DNA of 64,000 nucleotides from Pseudoxanthomonas sp. CF385 (GTDB taxonomy: Bacteria; Pseudomonadota; Gammaproteobacteria; Xanthomonadales; Xanthomonadaceae). Of the stretch, positions 35,886 through 44,826 are shown piece after piece. The stretch's first letter is position 1, and each line of letters opens with the position of its first letter. The stretch covers positions 1,766,001 through 1,830,000 of the forward strand of contig NZ_FNKZ01000001.1 of the NCBI RefSeq assembly GCF_900104255.1. Direction: 5' to 3'. The translations under genes were made by a program, and so were the position numbers. The notes beneath the pieces are model-generated. The model was not told the origin of the DNA and made no database searches. It saw only the letters and a program-made list of their open reading frames with translations.

Positions 35886-37961
35886 TCAGCCGAAGTCGTA
35901 GTTCATCGCCGGTCCCGGCGTGGCGAGGAAGTTGCCTTCCACGTAATCCACGCCCGTGGTGAACAGGAAGGCCATGGTGGCCGCGTCCTGGACGTGCTCG
36001 GCCACGGTGAGGATGCCCAGTGCCTGTGCGCGCTCGGCGATCTCGCGGATCTTCTGCTGGTGTTCCGCCGTCTTGCCCAGTTCTTCGCTGAAGACGCGGT
36101 CGATCTTGAGGAAGGTCGGCTGGAAGTGGGAAAGCAGCTGGAACGAATCCAGGCCCGCGCCGAAGTGCTCCAGGCCCACCTGGCACCCGAGCTTCGCCGC
36201 GGCGGCCTGGAAGGCCTGCGCATGCCGCAGGTGGGTGAACACCTTGGCTTCCGGCGTCTGCAGCCAGAGACGGTCGCCGGGCACGTCGAGCGCCGCCAGC
36301 TGGCGGGCGATCAGGTCGAGCAGCCGGTTGTCGGCGAACGATGCCGGGCTGACCTTCACCACCATGCGGGTGTCGTGGCCGGCGCGCTTGCGTTCGGCCA
36401 GCACTTCAATGGCACGGTTCACGACCCAGCGATCGATGTCGTCCAGCAGGCCGTTGTCCTCGGCGATGCCGATGAAGGACTGCGGCAGCACGACCTCGCC
36501 GTTGGACTCCAGCCGCAGCAGGGCCTCGTACACCTCGCCAGGCTCGCCCTGAAGGCTGACCACGGGCTGGAAGTAGAGGCGGAAGCTGCCGTCCTGCAGC
36601 GCTTCCTGGATCCGCTGGACCCAGTTCTGCACGCGCTCTTCCTCGGCGCGGTCCACGGCGCCGGGGTCGAAGATCTCGATGCGGTTGCCGCCCAGGTTGG
36701 TGGCGGCCTGCAGGCAGTCGGTCGCGCGCGTCAGCACCTGGCCGACGCTGGCGATCTTCTCGCCGATCTGCACGCCGCCGATGCTGGTGGTCACCGACGC
36801 CGAGCGTTCGCCCACGTTGAACACGTGCGAGGCATACGCCGCACGCAGCTTGTCGGCCAGCGCGGCGGTATGCGCATGGTTGCCGCGCAGGAGCACGGCG
36901 AAGGTGCGCTCGCCGAAGCGGGCGGCGGTGCAGGCGTCGTCGAGTTTTTCCGACAGGCGGGCCGCGAGCGCGGCCGCCAAGGCGTCGGCCGAGTCGATGC
37001 CGATGTCCTGCAGCAGGCGCTGGTAGTGGTCGGGTTCCAGCAGCAGCAGGGCGTACTGGTCCTCGCCGCGCGCGACTTGGGCCACGGCGGTCTCCAGCTC
37101 GCGCAGGAAGGTGGCGCGGTTCATCAGGCCGGTGACCATGTCGCGCTGGCGCAGGTCCTCGACCTCGCGCGCCAGCTCCGGATCGAACTCTTCGCGGCGG
37201 CGGAACACCACCTGCACGCAGGGCTCGCCCTCGTAGGTGGCGGTGGCGAACTCCAGCGTGGCCGGGAAACTGTCGCCGTCGATGCTGCGGGCCTCCAGCT
37301 CGAAGCGCGGCGGCGGCGGTTCGCCCTTGCTGAGCTTCTTCAGCAGGGCCTTGAAGTCGTTGACGTACTGCGGACCCACCAGGTCCAGCAGGGACAGGCC
37401 TTCGACGTCCTCGAAGGATTCGAAGCCGAACATTTCCAGGTAAGCGTCGTTCGCCCGGATGTGCATGCCTTCATGGATGTAGGCGATCGGGTCGCGCGAG
37501 GACGAGATCAGCGCATCGCAGCGGCGTTCGGTCTCGCGCAGTTGGCCTTCCAGGCGGCGCTGGGAGCGGCGCGCGTCCAGGTCGCCCCATTCGCGGCGCA
37601 GCACCGTCAGCACGTGGTCGAAGCGCCCGCGCAAGGCGCTGGCACGCGCGCCGGCGGCCTGGTCGGCGAGCAGGTCGGCCTCGGCCAGGCCGTCGGCCAG
37701 CACGATCACCGGGATGTCCTTGCCGCTGGCATCCACTTGCGAGAGCACGGTGGCCAGCGGAATGCCCTTGGCCGAGCGCGAGGCCAGCAGCAGGTCCATC
37801 GGCTGGGAGGCGACCATCTGCGCCAGTTCGGCCGGGTCCACCGGGCGGAGCGGGCGGACGGCGATGCCGCCGTTGCGCAGCGCGGAGACGATCGCCTCGG
37901 CGTCCTCGGCGCTGTCGTCCACGAGGGTCAATCGAAGGGTGGTGTCTTTGCCGATCTGCAT
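35886..37961 (-). CDS. FimX-like REC-PAS-GGDEF-EAL protein with degenerate catalytic sites
   Basis: Cytoplasmic 691-residue protein, the length I recall for Pseudomonas FimX, a c-di-GMP receptor controlling type IV pili. Order: receiver-like domain (about 8-125), PAS (about 150-255, IAYIHEGMHIRANDAYLEMF), GGDEF (about 270-420), EAL (about 430-690). The GGDEF site reads GERTF, so cyclase activity is unlikely. In the EAL domain VYEALLRLES is kept, but the metal-binding DDFGTG position is EHFGAG and VNLS is VKVS, so hydrolysis is also unlikely. KIDR remains. A c-di-GMP-binding effector is the best inference. No pilus genes are adjacent. Confidence 0.86.
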   Translation of the reverse strand: MQIGKDTTLRLTLVDDSAEDAEAIVSALRNGGIAVRPLRPVDPAELAQMVASQPMDLLLASRSAKGIPLATVLSQVDASGKDIPVIVLADGLAEADLLADQAAGARASALRGRFDHVLTVLRREWGDLDARRSQRRLEGQLRETERRCDALISSSRDPIAYIHEGMHIRANDAYLEMFGFESFEDVEGLSLLDLVGPQYVNDFKALLKKLSKGEPPPPRFELEARSIDGDSFPATLEFATATYEGEPCVQVVFRRREEFDPELAREVEDLRQRDMVTGLMNRATFLRELETAVAQVARGEDQYALLLLEPDHYQRLLQDIGIDSADALAAALAARLSEKLDDACTAARFGERTFAVLLRGNHAHTAALADKLRAAYASHVFNVGERSASVTTSIGGVQIGEKIASVGQVLTRATDCLQAATNLGGNRIEIFDPGAVDRAEEERVQNWVQRIQEALQDGSFRLYFQPVVSLQGEPGEVYEALLRLESNGEVVLPQSFIGIAEDNGLLDDIDRWVVNRAIEVLAERKRAGHDTRMVVKVSPASFADNRLLDLIARQLAALDVPGDRLWLQTPEAKVFTHLRHAQAFQAAAAKLGCQVGLEHFGAGLDSFQLLSHFQPTFLKIDRVFSEELGKTAEHQQKIREIAERAQALGILTVAEHVQDAATMAFLFTTGVDYVEGNFLATPGPAMNYDFG

Positions 37962-38060
37962 GCAGCGGGTCCGCCAGGGGTGCGGGTTTAATACACGAAG
38001 GGGCGCGGAGCGTCCAATGCGGGCGTCGCAGATGCGGCGCGCCGTCGCAGGTTGCGCGGC

Positions 38061-39080
38061 CTAGAGCGGGCGCTTGCCGGTGTCGCCGGGGACTTCGCGC
38101 ACCAGCCGGGGCACCAGGTAGCCGGACAGGCGTGAGGCGAGCGCGGCATGCAGGGCGCGCGCCTGCGCATCGTCGACTTCGAAGTGGGCCACGCCGGCGA
38201 CGCGGTCGAGCTGGTGCAGGTAGTACGGCAGCACGCCGGCCGCGAACCCGCGTTCGCTCAATGCGGCCAGCGCGTCCACGCTGTCGTTCACGCCCCTGAG
38301 CAGGACGGCCTGGTTCAGCAGGTGCACGCCGGCTCCGCGCAGTCGGCCCAGCGCGGCGTCGACGGCCGTGTCGAATTCGTTCGCATGGTTGGCATGCACC
38401 ACCAGGGCGACCGGCCAGGGCAGGGCGGCCAGCCAAGCCAATAGGCCATCGTCGATGCGTTCGGGCAGGACGATGGGCAGGCGGCTGTGGATGCGCAGGC
38501 GGCGCAGGTGCGGGATGGCGGCCAGGGCGTCGGTCAGTTCGGCCAGCTTGCCGTTGGACAGCGACAGCGGATCGCCCCCGGACAGCAGCACTTCCTCGAT
38601 CGTCGGGTCGTGGCGGATCAGGTCCACGGCCTCGCGCCAGCCATCGCGGGCCGCCGTCTCGTCCGCGTACGGGAAATGGCGCCGGAAACAGTAGCGGCAG
38701 TTGATCGCGCAACTGCCGGTGGCGACCAGCAGGGCGCGCCCACGGTATTTCTGGATGACGCCGGTCCCGGTCCGGGCCGCGCCGTCGCCGACCGCGTCCA
38801 GGCCGTAGCCGGAGGCCGGTGTCATCTCGTCGTCCAGCGGCAGTACCTGCCGCAGCAGCGGATCGTGCGGATCGCCATGTCGCATGCGCGCCACGAAGCC
38901 TAGTGGCACGCGCAGGGGGAACTGCGCCGCGGCGGCGTCCGACAGGCGCGGCGCCAGGGACGCCAGTCCCAGCAGGCCCAGCAGCTCGCGCGGATCGCGC
39001 ACGGCCTCCCTCAGGGCCTGCTGCCAGCGGGCGGGCTGCAGCGCGGCAGGCTGTCGGGGGTCGGGGGCTGCGGTTATCAT
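38061..39080 (-). CDS. epmB: EF-P beta-lysylation protein (radical SAM lysine 2,3-aminomutase-like)
   Basis: Radical-SAM/PLP enzyme of 339 residues that converts (S)-alpha-lysine to (R)-beta-lysine for attachment to elongation factor P. The cluster motif is [15 protein letters not shown] (CxxxCxxC near 115), preceded by [32 protein letters not shown] is typical of the family, and the PLP lysine is expected near the C-terminus. The ATG at 39080 is chosen by length (E. coli EpmB 342); ATG 39170 would extend into the efp promoter region. It is divergent from efp, its functional partner, with about 100 bases between them. Confidence 0.94.
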   Translation of the reverse strand: MITAAPDPRQPAALQPARWQQALREAVRDPRELLGLLGLASLAPRLSDAAAAQFPLRVPLGFVARMRHGDPHDPLLRQVLPLDDEMTPASGYGLDAVGDGAARTGTGVIQKYRGRALLVATGSCAINCRYCFRRHFPYADETAARDGWREAVDLIRHDPTIEEVLLSGGDPLSLSNGKLAELTDALAAIPHLRRLRIHSRLPIVLPERIDDGLLAWLAALPWPVALVVHANHANEFDTAVDAALGRLRGAGVHLLNQAVLLRGVNDSVDALAALSERGFAAGVLPYYLHQLDRVAGVAHFEVDDAQARALHAALASRLSGYLVPRLVREVPGDTGKRPL

Positions 39081-39181
39081 GTCGGGTCTGGAAACAAGCA
39101 CCCGCCGGGTCCGGCGGGCTCCCCATTCTATCCGGCCGGCCGTGTTCCGCGGCGGGTTTGTCTTACCCAAGGAGTTTACCC

Positions 39182-39748
39182 ATGGCCAGTTACGGCATGA
39201 ACGACGTCAAGAACGGGATGAAGATCCTGATCAACAACGACCCGGCGGTCATCAGCGACACCGAGTACGTCAAGCCGGGCAAGGGCCAGGCCTTCACCCG
39301 CGTGAAGTACCGCCTGATCAAGAGCGGTCGCGTGCAGGAAATCACCATGAAGAGCACCGACTCGGTCGAGGCGGCGGACGTGGTGGACACCGACATGCAG
39401 TACCTCTACTCCGATGGCGAGTACTGGCACTTCATGCAGCAGGAGACCTTCGAGCAGGTGCAGGCCGACAAGGCCGGCATGGGCGGCGCCGAGAAGTGGC
39501 TGAAGGGCGAAGAGGACTGCGTGGTCACGCTGTGGAACGGCAACCCGATCCAGGTGACCCCGCCGAACTTCGTCGAACTGAAGATCACCGAGACCGACCC
39601 GGGCGTGAAGGGCGACACCGCCGGCACCGGCGGCAAGCCGGCCACGCTGGAAACCGGCGCCGTCGTGCGCGTGCCGCTGTTCGTCGGCCAGGACGAGGTC
39701 ATCAAGGTCGACACCCGCACCGGCGAATACGTCAGCCGCGTGAAGTGA
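39182..39748 (+). CDS. efp: Elongation factor P
   Basis: Translation factor of 188 residues that relieves ribosome stalling at polyproline stretches. Three beta-barrel domains are seen: KOW-like N-domain ([20 protein letters not shown]), middle OB domain and C-terminal OB domain ([20 protein letters not shown]). The loop [11 protein letters not shown] places K34, the target of EpmA/EpmB beta-lysylation, so the divergent epmB gene supports this modification. AAGGAG lies eight bases before the ATG at 39182. Its stop shares one base with the next start (TGATG). Confidence 0.97.
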   Translation: MASYGMNDVKNGMKILINNDPAVISDTEYVKPGKGQAFTRVKYRLIKSGRVQEITMKSTDSVEAADVVDTDMQYLYSDGEYWHFMQQETFEQVQADKAGMGGAEKWLKGEEDCVVTLWNGNPIQVTPPNFVELKITETDPGVKGDTAGTGGKPATLETGAVVRVPLFVGQDEVIKVDTRTGEYVSRVK

Positions 39749-39957
39749 TGGAACAGCTCGCGCTCTATCTCGGCGTCTGGGCCATCGGCGTATTGATCGC
39801 CGGGCTGGGTGTGATGCTGTGCTGGAACGCGACCCTGCCGCGGCTGTTCCCCAGCGTGCCGCGGCTGGGCTATGGACGTGCCCTGGCCCTGATGCTGCTG
39901 TGCTGGCTGCTGTTCGGCGCCGGCGCCATCGGCCTGAGCTACACGCTGGGATTCTGA
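39748..39957 (+). CDS. Small two-span membrane protein coupled to efp
   Basis: Protein of 69 residues with two hydrophobic helices, LALYLGVWAIGVLIAGLGVM and ALALMLLCWLLFGAGAIGLS, joined by a short polar loop with RLFPSVPRLGYGR. Family unknown to me. The ATG at 39748 overlaps the efp stop (TGATG), so it is translated with efp and depends on its promoter. The next gene starts 11 bases later. Confidence 0.8.
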   Translation: MEQLALYLGVWAIGVLIAGLGVMLCWNATLPRLFPSVPRLGYGRALALMLLCWLLFGAGAIGLSYTLGF

Positions 39958-39968
39958 GCCGAGGCCCC

Positions 39969-41309
39969 ATGAGCGACCGCACCCCCGAAGCCTGCGACCT
40001 GTTGATCGAAGCCGGCTTCGTGGTGCCGGTCGTCCCGCACGGGGTCGTGCTGGAAGACCATGCGGTCGCCGTCACCGGTGGCCGCATCGTGGCGATCCTG
40101 CCGCTGCAGGACGCGCGGCTTCGCTTCGCGCCTCGCGAGACGGTGTCGCGCCCGGATGCTGCACTGATTCCCGGACTGGTGAATGCGCACACGCACAATC
40201 CGATGACGCTGTTGCGCGGCGTCGCCGACGACCTGCCGTTGAAGGTGTGGCTGCAGCAGCACATCTGGCCGATCGAAGGCGCGGTGATCGGTCCCGATTT
40301 CGTGGCCGACGGCATCACCCTGGCGATCGCGGAAATGCTCCGCGGCGGCACCACCTGCGTCAACGAGAACTACTTCTTCCCGGATGTGCAGGCGGCCACG
40401 TACAAGCGCTACGGGTTCCGTGCGCGTGTCGGCCTGCCGGTGATCGACTTTCCCACCGCGTGGGCGACCTCGGACGACGAGTACTTCGAGAAGGCCGGCG
40501 AGGTGCACGACCAGTGGCGCGACGATGCCCTGATCGCCACCGCCTTCGCTCCGCATGCGCCGTACACCGTCAACGACGCCAACTTCGAACGCGTGCGGAT
40601 GCTGGCCGACCAGTTGGACGTGCCGGTGCACCTGCACCTGCACGAGACGGCGCAGGAAGTCGAACAGTCCATCGAGCAGTACGGGCAGCGCCCGATCGCG
40701 CGCTTGGACCGGCTGGGCCTGTTCAACGACCGCCTGATCGCGATCCACATGACCCAGCTCACCGAAGCTGAAATCCACCTGTGCGCCGAGCGCGGCGTCA
40801 GCGTGGTGCATTGCCCCGAATCCAACCTCAAGCTCGCGTCCGGTTTCTGCCCGGCCTGCGCGCTGGAGCGCGCCGGCGTGAACCTGGCCGTCGGCACCGA
40901 CGGCTGCGCCAGCAACAACGACCTGGACATGTTCAGCGAGACCCGCACGGCCGCGTTGCTGGCCAAGGCAGTGGCGCAGGATGCCGCCGCGCTGGATGCC
41001 TTTTCCGCGCTGCGTGCGGCCACGTTGGGTGGCGCGAAGGCGATCGGTTTCGACGACCAGGTGGGCTCCATCGAACCGGGCAAGCAGGCCGATCTGGTCT
41101 GCGTCGACCTGTCCGCACTGGAAACCCAGCCGCTCCATCACGTGGTGTCGCAGCTGATCTACGCGACCGGTCGCCAGCAGGTCAGCGACGTCTGGATCGC
41201 CGGCAGGGCCAAGTTGCTGCAGCGCACGCTGGTGGATATCGACATCGACGGCGTGATCGCCAACGCGCGCCAGTGGCGCGAGCGGATCGCCGGCATCCGC
41301 CTGTCCTGA
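39969..41309 (+). CDS. TRZ/ATZ-family amidohydrolase (S-adenosylhomocysteine/methylthioadenosine deaminase type)
   Basis: Cytoplasmic metal-dependent hydrolase of 446 residues in the amidohydrolase superfamily. Metal and catalytic residues are visible in [20 protein letters not shown] (HxH near 67), [35 protein letters not shown] and [20 protein letters not shown]. The order and spacing match the MTA/SAH deaminase (MtaD) and TRZ/ATZ group, which deaminate 5'-methylthioadenosine or S-adenosylhomocysteine. Position just upstream of the SAM-using ubiG is compatible with SAH turnover but is not evidence for it. The ATG at 39969 has GAGG nearby. Confidence 0.9.
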   Translation: MSDRTPEACDLLIEAGFVVPVVPHGVVLEDHAVAVTGGRIVAILPLQDARLRFAPRETVSRPDAALIPGLVNAHTHNPMTLLRGVADDLPLKVWLQQHIWPIEGAVIGPDFVADGITLAIAEMLRGGTTCVNENYFFPDVQAATYKRYGFRARVGLPVIDFPTAWATSDDEYFEKAGEVHDQWRDDALIATAFAPHAPYTVNDANFERVRMLADQLDVPVHLHLHETAQEVEQSIEQYGQRPIARLDRLGLFNDRLIAIHMTQLTEAEIHLCAERGVSVVHCPESNLKLASGFCPACALERAGVNLAVGTDGCASNNDLDMFSETRTAALLAKAVAQDAAALDAFSALRAATLGGAKAIGFDDQVGSIEPGKQADLVCVDLSALETQPLHHVVSQLIYATGRQQVSDVWIAGRAKLLQRTLVDIDIDGVIANARQWRERIAGIRLS

Positions 41310-41343
41310 GCCGTGCGTGACGGCGTCATGGCCGGGTCCGATC

Positions 41344-41349
41344 TACAAT
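41344..41349 (+). promoter_or_regulatory. -10 box candidate before ubiG
   Basis: TACAAT lies seven bases upstream of the ubiG ATG at 41356. No good -35 box is seen at 16-18 bases. If used, transcription would start at or beside the ATG, giving a leaderless message; no Shine-Dalgarno is present either. Confidence 0.45.
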
Positions 41350-41355
41350 GACCCC

Positions 41356-42075
41356 ATGACGACCACGACTGCGCCCCGCGACGACAATTTCAGCCAGGCC
41401 GAGCTCGACAAGTTCGGCGCGCTCGCCAACCGCTGGTGGGACCCCGATGGTCCCCAGAAGGCGCTGCATGCGCTCAACCCGGTCCGCGTGCAGTACGTGC
41501 GCGACCGCGCCCGTCTAGCCGGCGCCACCGCCCTCGACGTGGGCTGCGGCGGCGGGTTGCTGAGCGAAGCGCTGGCGCGGGAAGGCGCGCAGGTCACCGC
41601 GATCGACCTGGCGCCCGAACTGGTGAAGGTGGCGCGACTGCACCGCCTGGAATCCGGCGTGCAGGTCGATTACCAGTTGCGTTCGGTGGAATCGCTGGCC
41701 GAAGAGCGACCCGGCAGCTTCGACATCGTCACCTGCATGGAAATGCTGGAGCACGTGCCGGATCCGGCGTCGATCATCCGCGCCTGCCATGCGCTGCTGA
41801 AGCCCGGCGGCCGGCTGTTCCTCTCCACGCTCAACCGCACGCCTGCCGCGTTTGCGCTGGCGATCGTCGGTGCGGAGTACATCGCGCGCCTGCTGCCCAA
41901 GGGGACGCACCACTACCAGGAGTTCATCCGCCCCTCCGAACTCGCCGCCTGGCTGCGTGAAGCGGGGTTCCAGCTCGAGCATGTCACGGGACTGGCCTAT
42001 GAGCCGTGGCGCCACCGCGCGCGGCTGTCGTCGCGCACCGATGTGAATTACCTCGCCAGCGCGGTGAAGGCGTGA
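41356..42075 (+). CDS. ubiG: Ubiquinone biosynthesis O-methyltransferase
   Basis: SAM-dependent methyltransferase of 239 residues that performs both O-methylations in ubiquinone synthesis. Motif I is [19 protein letters not shown] near 62; other family marks are [37 protein letters not shown] and the membrane-interacting [20 protein letters not shown]. The ATG at 41356 is chosen; the GTG at 41317 lies before the likely -10 box. The stop overlaps the next start (GTGA), so ubiG and gph are co-translated. Confidence 0.96.
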   Translation: MTTTTAPRDDNFSQAELDKFGALANRWWDPDGPQKALHALNPVRVQYVRDRARLAGATALDVGCGGGLLSEALAREGAQVTAIDLAPELVKVARLHRLESGVQVDYQLRSVESLAEERPGSFDIVTCMEMLEHVPDPASIIRACHALLKPGGRLFLSTLNRTPAAFALAIVGAEYIARLLPKGTHHYQEFIRPSELAAWLREAGFQLEHVTGLAYEPWRHRARLSSRTDVNYLASAVKA

Positions 42076-42767
42076 CCGCCGTGGGGTTCCCGCGCGCGGC
42101 GCTGTTCGACCTGGACGGCACGTTGCTGGACAGCGCGCCGGACATGCTGGCCACCGCCAACCGCATGCGTGCATCGCGCGCGGTCGGGCCGATGACGCTG
42201 GAGGTCCTGCGACCGCACGTATCCAAGGGCGCGCGGGCCATGCTCGCCGCCGCGTTTCCGGAGATGGAGCAGGGAGCCCGCGAGGCGATGGTTCCCGAGT
42301 TCCTGGCGATCTACCAGGAAGAGCTGGGTCGCCACAGCGTTTTGTTCGACGGCGTCGCCGAGATGCTGGCCGCGCTGGAGGGAGCGGGCAGCACTTGGGG
42401 CATCGTCACCAACAAGCCCGAGTACCTGGCGCGCGACATCCTGCCGCAGTTGGACTGGCAGACACGCTGCGCCGTGCTGATCGGCGGCGACACGCTCGCC
42501 GAGAAGAAGCCGCATCCGCTGCCGCTGCAGGTCGCGGCCGAGCGCATCGGCATCGCCATCGGCGACTGCGTGTACGTGGGCGACGACGAGCGCGACATCC
42601 AGTCCGCGCGTGCCGCCGGTATGCCGTCCATCGCGGCGTTGTGGGGGTATCGGCAGGCGCATGAGGAGCCTGCGCTCTGGTTGGCAGACGTGATGGTCGA
42701 GGTGCCTGGGGCCCTCATCGAGCCGTCGGCATGGCCTGCGCAAAGACGTGTTGTGGGAGCGACGTAA
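42072..42767 (+). CDS. gph: HAD-family phosphatase, phosphoglycolate/MurNAc-6-P phosphatase type
   Basis: Cytoplasmic HAD hydrolase of 231 residues. Motif I is [18 protein letters not shown], motif [14 protein letters not shown], motif III lysine in [16 protein letters not shown], motif [20 protein letters not shown]. Homologues after ubiG are annotated Gph, but in Pseudomonas the same-position gene is MupP, the N-acetylmuramate-6-phosphate phosphatase of cell-wall recycling, so either substrate is possible. The start is GTG 42072, overlapping the ubiG stop. The last residues VGAT and the stop codon come from a palindromic repeat (see 42752), so the original C-terminus has probably been altered. 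Confidence 0.92.
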   Translation: MTAVGFPRAALFDLDGTLLDSAPDMLATANRMRASRAVGPMTLEVLRPHVSKGARAMLAAAFPEMEQGAREAMVPEFLAIYQEELGRHSVLFDGVAEMLAALEGAGSTWGIVTNKPEYLARDILPQLDWQTRCAVLIGGDTLAEKKPHPLPLQVAAERIGIAIGDCVYVGDDERDIQSARAAGMPSIAALWGYRQAHEEPALWLADVMVEVPGALIEPSAWPAQRRVVGAT

Positions 42768-42843
42768 GTCGCGAACCCCGCAACCGCAGTCCTCCGTTGG
42801 CTGCGAGCACCCGTACACGGTCGCGACTGACGTCGCTCCCACA
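42752..42843. repeat. REP-like palindromic repeat pair (copy 1)
   Basis: Two 23-base arms, 42752-42774 and 42821-42843, are inverted copies matching at 22 of 23 positions. Each begins or ends with the GTGGGAGCGACGT core and has an internal small dyad (GCGAC..GTCGC). They enclose 46 unrelated bases. The left arm supplies the end of the gph reading frame. The same unit occurs at 44626-44689. Confidence 0.88.
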
Positions 42844-42855
42844 GAGCCCCACCGC

Positions 42856-43563
42856 ATGTCCGATTCCGCCGCCCTCGACAGCTTCCTGGAAAAATGGCGC
42901 GTGCGCTGGCCGGAATGGACGGTGGCGGAGGTGTTCGTCGCGCCGTCGCGCCGGGACGTGGCCGTGGCCTGGTTCGCGCTGTTGCAGGAGTTCGACGATG
43001 TGCTGAACATCGCGGGCGATCCGCTGCCGGCGGATGCCAAGCTGGCATGGTGGGGCGAGGAACTGCGCGGTTGGGCCACGCAGCGCTCGCGCCATCCGCT
43101 GGGGCGTCGCCTCGAGCCCGTGCGTGCCGACTGGGCGCGGTTGGCCGACGCGCTGCCGACGCTGACCGATGCGCGCGCGCGCGCTGTGAGTGCGGATGCG
43201 GCCTTCGGTTCCCTTTCGCATTACGGGGAGGCGGTCGCGGCGGTGGAGGCTGGCGTACTCGGACGTGCGCCTGTATCACAGGCGATCGTGGCCCAGATGT
43301 TGGCTGCGCGACTCACCGAAGTGGGACCGGCCGCGGTTCCGACGGACGTCCAGCAGGGCAGGAGCGACGCCGACAGCCTGCGCGCATGGTCTGTGTCGCT
43401 CAGCGAAGGGTGGCCGCCTGGCCGGGGCGCCCGCGAGCGTCGCCTGTTGTCGGCCTACGCACAGGGGCGCTTGCATCGCTTCGCCCGCCGCGGCGAACCC
43501 GCGCCGCTGCCATCGCGGGCCGCCCTGCTGTTTACCGGCTGGCGTGCCGCACGCGGCGACTGA
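42856..43563 (+). CDS. Squalene/phytoene synthase-family protein
   Basis: Protein of 235 residues in the all-helical squalene/phytoene synthase superfamily. FVAPSRRDVAVAWFALLQEF and DDVLNIAGDPLPADAKLAWW are the family's N-terminal helix and first Asp-rich area; SHYGEAVAAVEAGVL and the C-terminal RGARERRLLSAYAQGRLHRF are later helices. The second Asp-rich motif is weak and the protein is shorter than true synthases (about 280-300), so enzymatic activity is uncertain; it may be like the NDUFAF6-type assembly proteins of this superfamily. No carotenoid or hopanoid gene is nearby. The start ATG 42856 is 13 bases after the repeat. Confidence 0.78.
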   Translation: MSDSAALDSFLEKWRVRWPEWTVAEVFVAPSRRDVAVAWFALLQEFDDVLNIAGDPLPADAKLAWWGEELRGWATQRSRHPLGRRLEPVRADWARLADALPTLTDARARAVSADAAFGSLSHYGEAVAAVEAGVLGRAPVSQAIVAQMLAARLTEVGPAAVPTDVQQGRSDADSLRAWSVSLSEGWPPGRGARERRLLSAYAQGRLHRFARRGEPAPLPSRAALLFTGWRAARGD

Positions 43564-43640
43564 AAGCGCCGCCTATCGTCGCGATAGCCTGCGGAATGCA
43601 TCGTAACGGACTGTTTCATCTGGCGATTCGGGGCAGGGGG

Positions 43641-43646
43641 TACAAT
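43641..43646 (+). promoter_or_regulatory. -10 box candidate before folE2
   Basis: TACAAT lies 24 bases upstream of the folE2 ATG, in a gap of about 100 bases. No strong -35 hexamer is visible at the usual spacing. Confidence 0.45.
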
Positions 43647-43669
43647 GCGCGGCATCCACTCCCCCGTGC

Positions 43670-44608
43670 ATGACGATGACTTCCTCGCTCCCCGTGGCGC
43701 CTCGCGCCGACCTGCCTGACGTCGCACACCAGCGCGTGCCGCTGGCGCGCCCGCTGGACTGGGTCGGCATGGAGAACATCGCGTTGCCGGTCCGCATGCC
43801 GGACGGGCAGGGTGGGCAGCTGCAGGTGGCGGCCAGCGTCGACCTGTCGGTGAACCTGGCCAACGCCGATGCGCGCGGTATCCACATGTCGCGGCTCTAC
43901 CTGGAGCTGCAGGACGGCTTGGCGCGCGAAGCCATCACTCCCGCGGGCCTGCGCCACCTGCTGCAGACCAGCGTCGATTCCCAGGCAGGCTTGGCGACGC
44001 AGGCCCGCCTGCGCATCCGTTACGAGGCGCTGCTGCAACGCAAGGCCTTGGAGAGCGACTACGCCGGCTGGAAGCGGTACCCGGTCGAGATCGAGGCGAC
44101 GTTGGCCGACGGCCATCTCGTGCTCGCGCTGTCGTTCGCGGTCGAATATTCCAGCACCTGCCCGGCGTCCGCCGCGCTGTCGCGCCAGGCCAATGCCGAG
44201 CGGTTCGCGGAGGACTTCGCGGCGGCGCATCCGCTGTCGGTCAACGTGGTGCACGATTGGCTCGCTTCCGAGCGCGGCCTGGCCGCCACGCCGCATGCGC
44301 AGCGCAGCCGGGCCAGCGTGCGCGTCGAGTTGCGACCGCAGTTCGACGAACTCCCGCTGGTGGCGCTGGTCGATGCCCTCGAGGCCGCACTGGCCACGCC
44401 GGTACAGACCGCGGTGAAGCGCGTGGACGAGCAGGCCTTCGCCCGGCTCAATGCCGAAAACCTGATGTTCTGCGAAGACGCTGCCCGGCGCGTGGCGTCG
44501 GTGCTCGCCGGCGATCCGCGCATCGCCCGTTACGACGCCACCGTGGCGCACTACGAGAGCCTCCACCCGCACGACGCGGTTGCCCGTGTGAGCGGTTGCA
44601 ACGACTGA
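43670..44608 (+). CDS. folE2: GTP cyclohydrolase FolE2 (type IB)
   Basis: Cytoplasmic metalloenzyme of 312 residues that converts GTP to dihydroneopterin triphosphate, entry to folate (and queuosine) synthesis. Family marks are MENIALPVRMPDG, MSRLYLELQDGL, the metal-ligand cysteine in VEYSSTCPASAALSR, and the late RLNAENLMFCEDAARRV. FolE2 is the non-zinc-specific alternative to FolE and is often induced on zinc limitation; no Zur-like site is evident upstream. ATG 43670 is used; ATG 43676 is two codons inside. A REP-like repeat follows 17 bases after the stop. Confidence 0.95.
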   Translation: MTMTSSLPVAPRADLPDVAHQRVPLARPLDWVGMENIALPVRMPDGQGGQLQVAASVDLSVNLANADARGIHMSRLYLELQDGLAREAITPAGLRHLLQTSVDSQAGLATQARLRIRYEALLQRKALESDYAGWKRYPVEIEATLADGHLVLALSFAVEYSSTCPASAALSRQANAERFAEDFAAAHPLSVNVVHDWLASERGLAATPHAQRSRASVRVELRPQFDELPLVALVDALEAALATPVQTAVKRVDEQAFARLNAENLMFCEDAARRVASVLAGDPRIARYDATVAHYESLHPHDAVARVSGCND

Positions 44609-44625
44609 GGCCTCGGTTGCCGGAT

Positions 44626-44689
44626 GTGGGAGCGACGTGAGTCGCGATCGCTCTCAAAGCCAAAGCTTCGCGACTCACGTCGCTCCCAC
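44626..44689. repeat. REP-like palindromic repeat pair (copy 2)
   Basis: Two 22-base arms, 44626-44647 and 44668-44689, are perfect inverted copies beginning or ending with the GTGGGAGCGACGT core, around a 20-base spacer. The unit is the same as copy 1 at 42752, with GTGAGTCGC in place of GTAAGTCGC. It directly follows folE2 and precedes a decayed gene remnant. Confidence 0.92.
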
Positions 44690-44703
44690 GACAGCAGGGT
44701 GGG

Positions 44704-44763
44704 TCATCTCCCGCGTTCGAGCACAAGCAGCGGGTCGATGCGCACGTCGAACCGCGCCCACCA
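44704..44763 (-). pseudogene. Remnant of an M23 peptidase gene (3' end only)
   Basis: Reading the minus strand, the last 19 codons before a TGA spell WARFDVRIDPLLVLERGR, preceded by in-frame TGC and TGA. The complete M23 gene 60 bases away ends WFDTRIDPLLVLERGK. DNA identity is also high over about 45 bases, starting at CCGCGTTCGAG in both. The rest of the gene is missing. This is best read as the surviving tail of a duplicated or replaced neighbouring gene. It lies 14 bases from the REP-like repeat. Confidence 0.75.
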
Positions 44764-44826
44764 GCATCAGAAGCGTCATGGGCCATCAACGCGCCGCAGC
44801 GCGTCCGTGGGGCGAACAACGGGTTT

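Noticed and set aside
42748..42855. Start of the squalene/phytoene-synthase-like gene at 42748
   Set aside because: These 36 codons translate the palindromic repeat, which is unrelated to the protein family. ATG 42856 lies just after the repeat.
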